Assembly (NCBI RefSeq): GCF_018688255.1
Contig: NZ_CP061314.1
Span: forward strand, 1,302,001-1,366,000
From: Polynucleobacter corsicus
GTDB lineage: Bacteria; Pseudomonadota; Gammaproteobacteria; Burkholderiales; Burkholderiaceae
DNA: 64,000 nucleotides
Direction: 5' to 3'
In this document: positions 42,638-50,965 of the stretch, piece after piece
How the letters are laid out: every line of letters starts with the position of its first letter
Position numbering within the stretch: the first letter of the stretch is position 1
Notes under the pieces: model-generated
Told to the model about the DNA's origin: nothing
Database searches by the model: none
Seen by the model: the letters and a program-made list of their open reading frames with translations, nothing else
Translations under genes and position numbers: made by a program

Positions 42638-43645
42638 CTATGCTTTGTCATAAATTACTTCGAGGGTTGGCTTAATTACTTCATTTTTGCCAACCATGTC
42701 AAAAATCGTTGCAGGCTCTAGTACGACATTTCTACCGACTTGACTTGCAGAAAATAGTCCCAGTAAATCATCTGGAGCCATTGGTTTTGGTCGAACAGGT
42801 GGGGCCTCCGCAACATTTTTAGCCAACTCTTCAAAGAGTGGGCCCCATTGCGAATCTGGTCTACCGATGATTTCGTAACTGGCACTCTTTCTTCGAATAT
42901 CGTCATTCGCAGGAATAACAGAAAGAACAGGAATTCCGACATGCTCAGCAAAGGCGGTTGCTTCACCAGTACCATCATCACGGTTGATGACCATACCAGC
43001 GACACCCACATTGCCACCAAGCTTCCTGAAATACTCCACTGCAGAGCAAACATTGTTTGCCACATAGAGAGACTGCAAATCATTACTTGCAACAACAATG
43101 ACCTTCTGACACATATCGCGAGCAATTGGAAGACCGAAGCCACCGCAAACTACGTCACCCAAGAAATCGAGCAGCACATAATCAAAGCCCCAATCATGAA
43201 AGCCAAGCTTTTCTAAGGTTTCAAAACCATGGATGATTCCGCGTCCACCGCAGCCCCTACCTACCTCAGGTCCACCCAACTCCATGGCGTATACACCATC
43301 GCGTTTAAAGCAGACATCGCCAATTTTGACTTCTTCACCAGCTAATTTTTTCTTAGAGGATGTCTCGATGATGGTTGGGCATGCCTTACCGCCAAAGAGC
43401 AATGAAGTTGTGTCACTTTTAGGATCGCAACCAATCAGCAGTACTTTTTTACCTTGCTGCGCCATCATGTAAGACAGGTTAGCCAAGGTAAAACTTTTAC
43501 CAATACCACCCTTGCCATAAATAGCAATGATTTGGGTTTCTTTTTTGATCTCGCCGGTATGAACCTGATCAGGCTCGATAGCAGCCTCTTTCTTTAATGC
43601 TGCGAATTGAATCGTAATTTCTTTTGGGACGCTTGGTGCATTCAT
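42638..43645 (-). CDS. bchX: Chlorophyllide a reductase iron-sulfur ATPase BchX
   Basis: NifH-like ATPase, 335 residues, donor to BchYZ. Deviant Walker A motif YGKGGIGKSFTLANL (about residues 44-58) and cluster Cys in MELGGPEVGRGCGGRG and LDFLGDVVCGGFGLP. An N-terminal extension of about 35 residues distinguishes BchX from BchL (19587-20498). The ATG overlaps the bchC stop by 4 bases. Confidence 0.96.
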   Translation of the reverse strand: MNAPSVPKEITIQFAALKKEAAIEPDQVHTGEIKKETQIIAIYGKGGIGKSFTLANLSYMMAQQGKKVLLIGCDPKSDTTSLLFGGKACPTIIETSSKKKLAGEEVKIGDVCFKRDGVYAMELGGPEVGRGCGGRGIIHGFETLEKLGFHDWGFDYVLLDFLGDVVCGGFGLPIARDMCQKVIVVASNDLQSLYVANNVCSAVEYFRKLGGNVGVAGMVINRDDGTGEATAFAEHVGIPVLSVIPANDDIRRKSASYEIIGRPDSQWGPLFEELAKNVAEAPPVRPKPMAPDDLLGLFSASQVGRNVVLEPATIFDMVGKNEVIKPTLEVIYDKA

Positions 43646-44592
43646 GATGCTTCTCTCCAGTCAACAATCATTTTGAGACAATTTGGATCCTCAAATGCGG
43701 TGTGATAAGCCTCACCAATTGAACTTGGGGTTCTGTGATGCGTAATTAATCCCTGTAGATTGAGGTGTCCGCTGGAGATCATTTGTTTAACATCGGCTAA
43801 ATCCTGCGGCGCCCACTGAGCGGCAATTCGGAACCTTGCCTCTTTCATGAAAGCCTTAGGAAAGTTAAATTGAATATCTTTGTTGTAAAAGCCAGCCAAG
43901 GTAATTTCTCCGCCAGGCAAGAGCTGTCCCACTAGTGAATTTAAGACGTCTACCTGACCACTAGCATCACAAATATTTTTGTACTTGCTTTCTTGATCTT
44001 CGCTAGGATTTACGACGGTGTAACCATCAGCCTTACCCATACGATCAGAGTTAATTTCCCAAACAACCGGGTGACCACCTAACATCACTGCAATTCTGGC
44101 AATCAAACGGCCTAGTACGCCATGCCCAACAATCAGATCTGGTTGTAAAGCCTTCTTACCTTGGGTCACGTGATATGCAGTTGCTGCCAGAGCCAGCAAT
44201 ACGCCCTCCTCACCAATTGTTTCTGGGAGGGCAATAATTCGCTCGCTTGGCACCACAACATGGGAGGAGGCACCACCAAACAACCCCTTCACATCACCAA
44301 AGCATTTAGCACCAGGCACGAACACCCGTTGGTTTAAGCTAAATTTAGATTTTTTGCCGACTTTAGTAATGCGGCCAACAGATTCATATCCAGGTACTAA
44401 TGGATAGCCCATGCCAGGGAAATCAGGCATGGTTCCATTCCAAAGTAATTTTTCTGTCCCAGTGCTAATTCCGCTCCATTCAATCTGCACTACAACGTCC
44501 TCATCCCTTGGCTCATCAAGCAAAAGACGCTTTAAGCGAAGCTCGCCTGGAGACTCAAGTAAGACTGCTGTTGAATGAAGTTGATTGGGCAT
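43642..44592 (-). CDS. bchC: 3-hydroxyethyl bacteriochlorophyllide a dehydrogenase BchC
   Basis: A medium-chain dehydrogenase family enzyme oxidising the C3 hydroxyethyl group to acetyl. The 316 residues have the GroES-like N-terminal domain (GISTGTEKLLWNG) and a nucleotide-binding region (DLIVGHGVLGRLIARIA, about residues 144-160). First gene of bchCXYZ. The 80-base gap to crtF carries an exact PpsR palindrome 28 bases upstream of the start and a near match over the start region. Confidence 0.94.
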   Translation of the reverse strand: MPNQLHSTAVLLESPGELRLKRLLLDEPRDEDVVVQIEWSGISTGTEKLLWNGTMPDFPGMGYPLVPGYESVGRITKVGKKSKFSLNQRVFVPGAKCFGDVKGLFGGASSHVVVPSERIIALPETIGEEGVLLALAATAYHVTQGKKALQPDLIVGHGVLGRLIARIAVMLGGHPVVWEINSDRMGKADGYTVVNPSEDQESKYKNICDASGQVDVLNSLVGQLLPGGEITLAGFYNKDIQFNFPKAFMKEARFRIAAQWAPQDLADVKQMISSGHLNLQGLITHHRTPSSIGEAYHTAFEDPNCLKMIVDWREAS

Positions 44593-44619
44593 TTGTATAT
44601 TTTTATTTACTTTGCTGTA

Positions 44620-44637
44620 TGTAAACTAATTTATACA
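44620..44637. promoter_or_regulatory. PpsR/CrtJ-type operator upstream of bchC
   Basis: Exact TGT-N12-ACA match (TGTAAACTAATTTATACA), 28 bases before the bchC ATG. A near match with ACT instead of ACA begins at 44594, 8 bases away, giving the tandem arrangement described for PpsR targets. Confidence 0.75.
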
Positions 44638-44672
44638 TATTATAGGATAAGCGCATGGGTATTTACCCTAAA

Positions 44673-45836
44673 TTAAGGGCTAATTAGCAAAACTTGGGCA
44701 TTAATGGGCATGTTGGAGGGTAAAACCTCCACTTTTTTGAAGCCTGAATCGATTGCCAAGGCCGAAATCTCAAAAATACTCCTCGGTTTACCACGACCCA
44801 TTGCCAATAGATAAAAACCGAAATAAGCCCGTCCCATCGCAGGGTGACCCGGTGTATCGGCCATCGGCTCAGCGATTAATAGCTTTCCATTGGGCGGGAG
44901 CGCTTCAAAAATCGAACGCAAAAGAATTTTTACGCGAGCATCGTCATGATCAAAGATCACCCGAATCAATGTAATCAAATCGGCGCCTTGGGGCAGTGGA
45001 TCTTTAAAAAAATCACCGCCGTATACCTGAATATCTTTTTGTTTTTGGTCTTTCAAAAAACCATCTTGTGCAAGCTGCGCTACGCCTGGAAGGTCAAATA
45101 ATTTTCTCTGTAATTGAGGTGCGTTTGAATGCACTCGCTTTAAAAATGTTCCTTGACCACCACCAACATCCAGAAGACATTGATGCCTCGAAAAATCGTA
45201 TGCATCGACTACTTGATCAGCAACCAGCGGTAGTGATGCTGACATTAAATCTGAATAATTTTTTACGCGCTCTTTATCCAATAAAGATTCTTGCTCTTTT
45301 TCATCTTCAGAAACATAAGGCCAAAATTTTTGTAGATTTTTATTTTTAATACCGCCCGATAACAATAGCAAAGGGTCCTTAAGATCCTCATACAGCACGG
45401 TGTGATGCTCGATCATCGCAGACAATGCAGTGTTGCCAACCATAGGGGCGCCGAGTGTACCTAAGCCATACCTCTGATGAGAGCGCAGCTCTAGTAAATT
45501 AATAGATACCGCGCCATCGAGTAATTTCTGCAATGCGTCTAATTCAAGACTGCAATTATTTTTAATGAACCCAATTTCTAGTGGGCCATTTTTTAAGAGA
45601 TTAAATACATTGATGCGAACACAAGCCAGCAGTATTTGTGTATAGACAAATCCAGCCATCAAATCAAAAAGTTGATTAGCTCTTTTTTTTGCAATTCGAT
45701 TGATAAAAGGAATTTTTGAAACTGCGTTTTGAAAGCGACTACTTGCAATCAATTGATCTCTGTAGATACAGAGTTTTTCCCAAAGACTATATTCGCTAAA
45801 GCCTGCGTTGATCGTAGATGATTCTAGAAGTGACAT
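44673..45836 (-). CDS. crtF: Demethylspheroidene O-methyltransferase CrtF
   Basis: SAM-dependent methyltransferase that methylates the C1 hydroxyl of the carotenoid. About 387 residues from the ATG at 45836 (MSLLESSTINAG); the longer frame from 45914 overlaps crtE and has an unlikely composition. An N-terminal dimerisation helix region is followed by SAM-binding motif LLDVGGGQGTFLKRV (about residues 215-229) and the later LIRVIFDHDDARV, typical of the CrtF/hydroxyindole-type family. It follows crtE with a 20-base gap, and bchCXYZ lies downstream. Confidence 0.93.
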   Translation of the reverse strand: MSLLESSTINAGFSEYSLWEKLCIYRDQLIASSRFQNAVSKIPFINRIAKKRANQLFDLMAGFVYTQILLACVRINVFNLLKNGPLEIGFIKNNCSLELDALQKLLDGAVSINLLELRSHQRYGLGTLGAPMVGNTALSAMIEHHTVLYEDLKDPLLLLSGGIKNKNLQKFWPYVSEDEKEQESLLDKERVKNYSDLMSASLPLVADQVVDAYDFSRHQCLLDVGGGQGTFLKRVHSNAPQLQRKLFDLPGVAQLAQDGFLKDQKQKDIQVYGGDFFKDPLPQGADLITLIRVIFDHDDARVKILLRSIFEALPPNGKLLIAEPMADTPGHPAMGRAYFGFYLLAMGRGKPRSIFEISALAIDSGFKKVEVLPSNMPINAQVLLISP

Positions 45837-45856
45837 GTTGATTGAACGATTCGAGT

Positions 45857-46762
45857 TTAGGCAAGCTGTCTTTGAGTTGCTATCGCAATTTGTCTCTCGC
45901 CACGCTCGAACCATGATGAAGGAAGTAGTCTCTCTGCTTCGAATGCCACCAATTTTTTAAGCGCCGCATCACCAGCGCAATTTGGGATAGAAAGGATTGC
46001 CTTTCCAACTAAAGAATCAAAGTGTTCCACTGCGCCATTGAGTCCTAATTCTTTTGCAGAGCTTGGGCGATGATGTTCTTCATCCTGGCCTGATGGCTTA
46101 CCAAGAAACTTGGCATCTCCTAATACATCCCGAATATCGTCAGCAATTTGATAAGCCTCACCTAGCCATTCTCCCAAGCCCATCCAGGTTTGCGCATCAG
46201 CACCAGCAGCTTGTGCGCCGCTAGCTGTTGCGGCAGCAAACAGCGCGCCTGTTTTTGATCTTTGGTACTCACTCAGCACTGCTTGCGATTCGCACTCCCA
46301 GGATTGACCAGCAATAATTCCAAAGGGTGCCCCTACTCCCTCAGAAATTGTTTTGATAATGGGGGCTAAACGTTGCGCAGATCTTCTCGAAGCAGCAGCA
46401 ACCGTTTGGTATGCCATCACGATCAGAGCATCGCCCGCTAGCACTGCCAGTCGCTCTCCAAACTCTTTATGGACTGAGGTTTGACCGCGACGCATTTCCG
46501 CATCGTCAAAGCAAGGCAAATCATCGTGTACCAGAGATCCACAGTGAATCATCTCAATAGCGATTGCACTTGCCATGGATAGTTGCGGATCATCGTTACC
46601 GCAAGCATGAGCCACCGCCAAAGTCAGTTGCGGCCTAATGCGCGCACCCCCAGGAAACACAGCATGTCTGATGGCTTTGCTCAATAAAGCCGGGCCTTTT
46701 GCTGACTCATGGGACTTCAATGCTTGCTCTAAGGCTCTATCTAAATGCTTGAGTGGTGACAT
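45857..46762 (-). CDS. crtE: Geranylgeranyl diphosphate synthase CrtE
   Basis: Isoprenyl diphosphate synthase of 301 residues. The first Asp-rich motif HDDLPCFDDAEMRRG (about residues 79-93, DDLPCFDD) and the second QIADDIRDVLGD (about residues 206-217) are intact. It supplies geranylgeranyl diphosphate to crtB and bchG. The start region shares an intergenic stretch with divergent bchO, which contains an exact PpsR palindrome. With crtF it forms a crtEF unit. Confidence 0.94.
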   Translation of the reverse strand: MSPLKHLDRALEQALKSHESAKGPALLSKAIRHAVFPGGARIRPQLTLAVAHACGNDDPQLSMASAIAIEMIHCGSLVHDDLPCFDDAEMRRGQTSVHKEFGERLAVLAGDALIVMAYQTVAAASRRSAQRLAPIIKTISEGVGAPFGIIAGQSWECESQAVLSEYQRSKTGALFAAATASGAQAAGADAQTWMGLGEWLGEAYQIADDIRDVLGDAKFLGKPSGQDEEHHRPSSAKELGLNGAVEHFDSLVGKAILSIPNCAGDAALKKLVAFEAERLLPSSWFERGERQIAIATQRQLA

Positions 46763-46818
46763 GCTCTTGCCCCTAAAAGGAATAAATTACTTTGTCAAAA
46801 TAAGAATACGATTTAATA

Positions 46819-46836
46819 TGTAAAAAAATATAGACA
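46819..46836. promoter_or_regulatory. PpsR/CrtJ-type operator between crtE and bchO
   Basis: Exact TGT-N12-ACA match (TGTAAAAAAATATAGACA) in the divergent promoter region, 57 bases from crtE and 69 bases from bchO. It could control both directions. A GGGTAAACCC palindrome lies at 46868-46877. Confidence 0.68.
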
Positions 46837-46904
46837 CTATTTGGAAAGCTGTCAAACCAATTTATTCGGGTAAACCCTTAATTTTTAAATGTAAGTTGCT
46901 GAGG

Positions 46905-47789
46905 ATGATTAAAAGAGTTCCAAAAGATTGGCCCAATAGCACCTTTAGCCAGGAAGTTCAGGTCGGGGATTTGTTTTGGCACGTCCAAATTGCAGGAAAC
47001 TCCCCCAGTCACCTGCTTTTACTTCACGGTACTGGGTCATCAGCACATACTTGGGGGTCAATCTTCACGGAGCTATCAAAGCATTTCACTGTGATTGCAG
47101 TCGACCTACCGGGTCACGGCTATACAAAAAACCTAGGCAATAAAACGCTAAGCCTAGATCAATTGGCCGATAAGCTCACCGACCTGAGGAAGGCTTTAAA
47201 GATTGATTATTTCGATAGCATTGTTGGCCACTCTGCTGGAGCAACACTGGCCTTAAGTTACGCACTAAAAAATAAACAGCCTAAGACGATTATTGGACTA
47301 AACCCCTCACTCATTAGCTTGCCCAATTTTTACAATAAGTTCGTAGCGCCATTTCTTAATCCGATTGTGACCTCATCATTTTTTACGGCCGTGTTGTCCG
47401 ACTTACTGCCAAGGACAAATATGATCGATAGCCTATTGGATTCGACCAAATCAGTTCTTCCGGCAGAAAAAAGAGCGCACTATAAAACCCTTTTCAAAAG
47501 TGCTGATCACCTCAATGGGTCTATGAGTTTTATGGCTGGAGCAGACATACCAAGCCTTCTAAGTCAGTGCAAGAAAATTACTTCTCGGTTGACATTTATT
47601 GTCACGGAGAACGATGGATGGATTCCAATGAAACCACTTTGTGAGGTGATTAAAAAAGACTTTGTTAATCCTCATATCGTAGAGATCCAAGGGGGTCATT
47701 TATTCCATGAAGAATCAGAAAAACTAGCACTTGAATTCATTATGAGTGCCTTAACAGAAGATGAGGTGAAGCATGTTCACGCTAACTAA
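46905..47789 (+). CDS. bchO: Mg-chelatase-associated alpha/beta hydrolase BchO
   Basis: About 294 residues of the alpha/beta hydrolase fold. It has the oxyanion region LLLHGTGSSAHTWG, the nucleophile elbow GHSAGATLAL and a late HLFHEE His segment. N-terminal RVPKDWP matches BchO. The enzyme's reaction is not established; it is linked to Mg-chelatase through gene position. The ATG at 46905 is preferred to the TTG nine bases upstream. bchI/bchD lie on the opposite strand and end convergently. Confidence 0.87.
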   Translation: MIKRVPKDWPNSTFSQEVQVGDLFWHVQIAGNSPSHLLLLHGTGSSAHTWGSIFTELSKHFTVIAVDLPGHGYTKNLGNKTLSLDQLADKLTDLRKALKIDYFDSIVGHSAGATLALSYALKNKQPKTIIGLNPSLISLPNFYNKFVAPFLNPIVTSSFFTAVLSDLLPRTNMIDSLLDSTKSVLPAEKRAHYKTLFKSADHLNGSMSFMAGADIPSLLSQCKKITSRLTFIVTENDGWIPMKPLCEVIKKDFVNPHIVEIQGGHLFHEESEKLALEFIMSALTEDEVKHVHAN

Positions 47790-47895
47790 TATCACACTAT
47801 GCCTAGGCCTTGTAATTGGTCTAGGGCTTTTTATGAATGCCTGCATTAAGGGCAAGAAAGTCTTAAGCAAGCTTTCTCAAAAGAAAACTTATTGA
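47773..47895 (+). CDS. Possible 40-residue membrane protein overlapping the bchO end
   Basis: An ATG inside the last codons of bchO opens a 40-residue frame: a hydrophobic helix (about residues 5-25, with LGLVIGLGLF) followed by a strongly basic tail rich in Lys. Its end overlaps the bchD stop on the other strand. The single-helix-plus-basic-tail layout is like small membrane proteins, but no clear ribosome site is seen and the family is unknown. It may be a chance frame. Confidence 0.35.
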   Translation: MFTLTNITLCLGLVIGLGLFMNACIKGKKVLSKLSQKKTY

Positions 47896-49703
47896 ACGCT
47901 AGCAAGCTGTATGGCGGCATGCGAGATCATCTTGCCAGAACCGCTGTAGGGTAAAGCCAAATATTGCGCAGCCATCATGTGAGAAAGCTCTTGCGCTAAT
48001 ACTTCGGGCTGAGGTGAGGTATCAACAAACAAAACGCAGTGATTTTTTAATCTCAGCTCTTTAGCCGCTAACAGAGCATCACTGTGAGCCTCAGATCTAC
48101 CGCCTACTCCCTTGAGATTCACGTTTGCCTTGCCATCACTCAGGATGACAATAATGGGCGTCAAGCCTTTTCTCTTGAGCACTATAGCCATTTCATTTGC
48201 AGCTCTAAAACCTGCTGCCAGAGGGGTTCCTCCCCCACCTGGGAGTGTCGCTAGATTTCTTTTTGCCCTAACAAGTGATCGCGTCGGCGGCAGAATGAGC
48301 TCAGCTTTAGAACCCCTCATCGATAGCATGGCTACTTCATCACGGCGGATATAACACTGGGCCAGCAGTTGCTCCAAAGCGCCCTTTGCCTCAGCTAGGC
48401 GCTGTGTCGCAGAAGACCCTGATGCATCCACCAAGAAAATGGTGACCGTACCCCGTCTTTTTAGATACTGCTTGATATGTAAATCTTCAGACCGAAAATC
48501 AATTTTATTTTTTCCGGAACTGTATTGCTGTGAGCCGATATGTCTCTCGCGCAAACGCTGCCAAGGAATCGCAGCCCGAATACTTTTCAAAACATCTAAG
48601 CGCCGGCCACCTCCTGGCTGCCCCTTGCGCGAACTCATCGGCCTTCCACTGATAAAGCTATTTTGAGACTCGCCAGATTTTCCAGAAGTATGCGATGCGG
48701 CATTAGTTGAGCGAGCACCTTTTTTAGACCGAGCAAAGAAATCCTTAGGGACGGATGCTTTAGCTGCTGCAACCACGATATCTTCAAGCTCTTCCTGAGA
48801 TGGTGGCTGGGGATTGGGTTGCTGATCCCCATCTTCTTGAGGATGATTGCTTTCTGAATTCTGATCTGGGTTCTGATCTGGGTTTTGATCGTCACTCTCT
48901 TCATCCTTGGAGTTTTCTCCATCATCCCGATTTGGCTGCTCTGCTTCTGGTGGTGCATGCAGTATTTTGGAATAGGTATATACCAAGCGCGCCGCATCAA
49001 CCACTTCATCTTGGCTCACCTCTTGCAAACCACGCAATGCTGCCAAGGTCCTAGCTGTCTCCACTGCGAACTGGTTAGCCCTAAAAGAACCAATACCAAT
49101 TTTGAGGGCTGATTTAGTCAGCACCTCGATGAAATCCACGCTACACACTACTCTGGATAATAGTTTTTTAGCGCTCTGAATGTCATCCGCATGAATCGCT
49201 AAATTCTCTTTCATATTAGCGAGAGAAAATTGATCAAGATAGACTTCAAAAGCCAATCTATCCATCATTCTCGGACTAAAACTATCGCCTGCAGCCTCTG
49301 ATTCATCTAGAGCGATTACTCCAAATTCTGTACCATACGTAGTGCCGCTATCTAGGGCTTGTGAGATTAATGCGAGCACCTGAGTATCCATACGCTCAGC
49401 CATCGATAACAATAAGAAATTACCTTGAGCCTTCTCTAAAAGCCCTTTACTAAGGACTAAGGAGCCTTGATTGAGCGTAGCTTCAATGTCTAAGGAGCCC
49501 ATTAACTGCTCTGCTACAAGGTTGGCAGGCGCCTTGATTAGACGAGCTGTTGGGGGACACAGAGCAGAGAAATAACTGAGCCATGAATCCCTCACAGGAC
49601 CAAACTGACCCCTGAGACAGATACCTTTAAGTCCCCGAGGATTAATCGCTACTAGCGCAGCAACTACATTTGTATCAAACCACGCTACTTGATCTGAATT
49701 CAC
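47889..49703 (-). CDS. bchD: Magnesium chelatase subunit D
   Basis: A 604-residue Mg-chelatase subunit with three parts: a degenerate AAA+ domain (about residues 1-240), an acidic, proline/glutamine-rich linker (about 255-320) and a C-terminal von Willebrand A domain with MIDAS motif VDASGSSA (about residue 420). The linker has a near-perfect repeat of DQNP. Domain order is that of BchD. It overlaps bchI at the start and ends convergently with bchO, and works with BchI and BchH. Confidence 0.95.
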   Translation of the reverse strand: MNSDQVAWFDTNVVAALVAINPRGLKGICLRGQFGPVRDSWLSYFSALCPPTARLIKAPANLVAEQLMGSLDIEATLNQGSLVLSKGLLEKAQGNFLLLSMAERMDTQVLALISQALDSGTTYGTEFGVIALDESEAAGDSFSPRMMDRLAFEVYLDQFSLANMKENLAIHADDIQSAKKLLSRVVCSVDFIEVLTKSALKIGIGSFRANQFAVETARTLAALRGLQEVSQDEVVDAARLVYTYSKILHAPPEAEQPNRDDGENSKDEESDDQNPDQNPDQNSESNHPQEDGDQQPNPQPPSQEELEDIVVAAAKASVPKDFFARSKKGARSTNAASHTSGKSGESQNSFISGRPMSSRKGQPGGGRRLDVLKSIRAAIPWQRLRERHIGSQQYSSGKNKIDFRSEDLHIKQYLKRRGTVTIFLVDASGSSATQRLAEAKGALEQLLAQCYIRRDEVAMLSMRGSKAELILPPTRSLVRAKRNLATLPGGGGTPLAAGFRAANEMAIVLKRKGLTPIIVILSDGKANVNLKGVGGRSEAHSDALLAAKELRLKNHCVLFVDTSPQPEVLAQELSHMMAAQYLALPYSGSGKMISHAAIQLASVQ

Positions 49704-50734
49704 TTCGATGTGTCGGCAAAGAATTCTTGCATCGCGCGTTCAATGCGCACATTAGAACTACTGTCATCTAGAGGATTGCGACGAAGACGATGACCTAGAG
49801 CAATGGGGGCAATTTTCTTTAAGTGCTCTAAATTGGCTTTTTTCTTACCCTCATATGCAGCAAGTGCTCTTACCGCCCTTAATACTGTAAGCTCACCCCT
49901 TAAGCCGTCTGTACCTAAGTGCGCGCAAAGCTTGGTTGCCAGCTCAAGGAGGCTGTCATCAACCTCAACTTTATCCAGCATTTTTTTAGATTTGCTGATT
50001 TTTTTCTTCAGCTCTAATTCTTCTTCTTGGCATTGAGCGATAAATTGTTCGGGATTGCGTTCAAACTCATCGCGCTTTTTGATGATGGACACCCGCTCCT
50101 TAAAGTCTGTAGGGGTTCGCACTTCAATTGAGAGTCCAAAGCGATCTAGCATTTGGGGGCGAAGTTCACCCTCTTCAGGGTTGCCGCTTCCAATCAAAAC
50201 AAAGCGTGCTGGATGCCGAATGCTCAAACCCTCACGCTCAATAATATTTTCTCCAGAAGCAGCAACGTCAATCAAGAGGTCTACCAAGTGATCCTCGAGC
50301 AAATTGACTTCATCAATATAAAGATAGCCGCGATTTGCTTTGGCCAGCAGTCCCGGCTCAAATGACTTGATTCCTTGTGTCAGTGCTTTTTCAATATCTA
50401 AGGCACCAACCACCCTATCTTCAGTAGCTCCTAAGGGGAGGTCAACTACAGGAACAGAAATCAGCTGTGATGAAAGCTTTTGTCCACTCGCTTTTTTAGC
50501 CAAGCAATCAGTACAAAGATTGCTGGAATCTGGATCACAGTGATAGTGGCATGCTGCAACCGACTTCATCTCAGGCAACAAGGAAGCCAAGGAGCGAATA
50601 GTGGTAGATTTTCCTGTACCGCGATCCCCAAAGATAAGTACTCCACCAATGGAAGGATCGATCGTACAGAGTATGATGGCAAGCTTCATTTCAGCTTGTG
50701 AGACTATTGCTGTGAACGGAAAATTAAGAGCCAT
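49700..50734 (-). CDS. bchI: Magnesium chelatase ATPase subunit I
   Basis: AAA+ ATPase of 344 residues. Walker A FGDRGTGKSTTIRSL (about residues 35-49) and Walker B YLYIDEVNLLEDH are intact, plus the sensor GSGNPEEGELRPQ. It carries a cysteine-rich insert (residues 62, 66, 74 and 77) after the Walker A region that could hold a metal. The ATG lies at 50734 after a near-match PpsR palindrome (50758-50775), and the end overlaps bchD by 4 bases. Confidence 0.95.
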   Translation of the reverse strand: MALNFPFTAIVSQAEMKLAIILCTIDPSIGGVLIFGDRGTGKSTTIRSLASLLPEMKSVAACHYHCDPDSSNLCTDCLAKKASGQKLSSQLISVPVVDLPLGATEDRVVGALDIEKALTQGIKSFEPGLLAKANRGYLYIDEVNLLEDHLVDLLIDVAASGENIIEREGLSIRHPARFVLIGSGNPEEGELRPQMLDRFGLSIEVRTPTDFKERVSIIKKRDEFERNPEQFIAQCQEEELELKKKISKSKKMLDKVEVDDSLLELATKLCAHLGTDGLRGELTVLRAVRALAAYEGKKKANLEHLKKIAPIALGHRLRRNPLDDSSSNVRIERAMQEFFADTSK

Positions 50735-50757
50735 CGCTATCCTAAGACAGATTAATA

Positions 50758-50775
50758 TGTATTTTGAATTTTACT
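50758..50775. promoter_or_regulatory. Near-match PpsR-type operator before bchI
   Basis: TGT-N12-ACT, one base off the consensus, 24 bases before the bchI ATG. Same position relative to start as the bchC and bchF sites, which raises plausibility. The rest of the 231-base gap up to the ABC transporter is AT-rich with no other clear signal. Confidence 0.4.
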
Positions 50776-50965
50776 TAGAATAATGTAACTAAATGTAAGT
50801 GATAGCCCTTAATATTCCCAATTTTAACCTATTGAAAGAATTGAAATTCAAGTCTGATTGACCTATTTTTACAATTTAAAGCCTAGTAGCTGGGGGCTGA
50901 ACCGCCCCAATATCGGCACCTAAAAGCGCCTCTTCACCATAGCACATCACATAGAAAAACCATCA

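Noticed and set aside
48830..48900. Short tandem repeat in bchD as a possible regulatory or CRISPR-like repeat
   Set aside because: It encodes the DQNP repeats of the normally variable acidic linker of BchD; in frame and only a few units.
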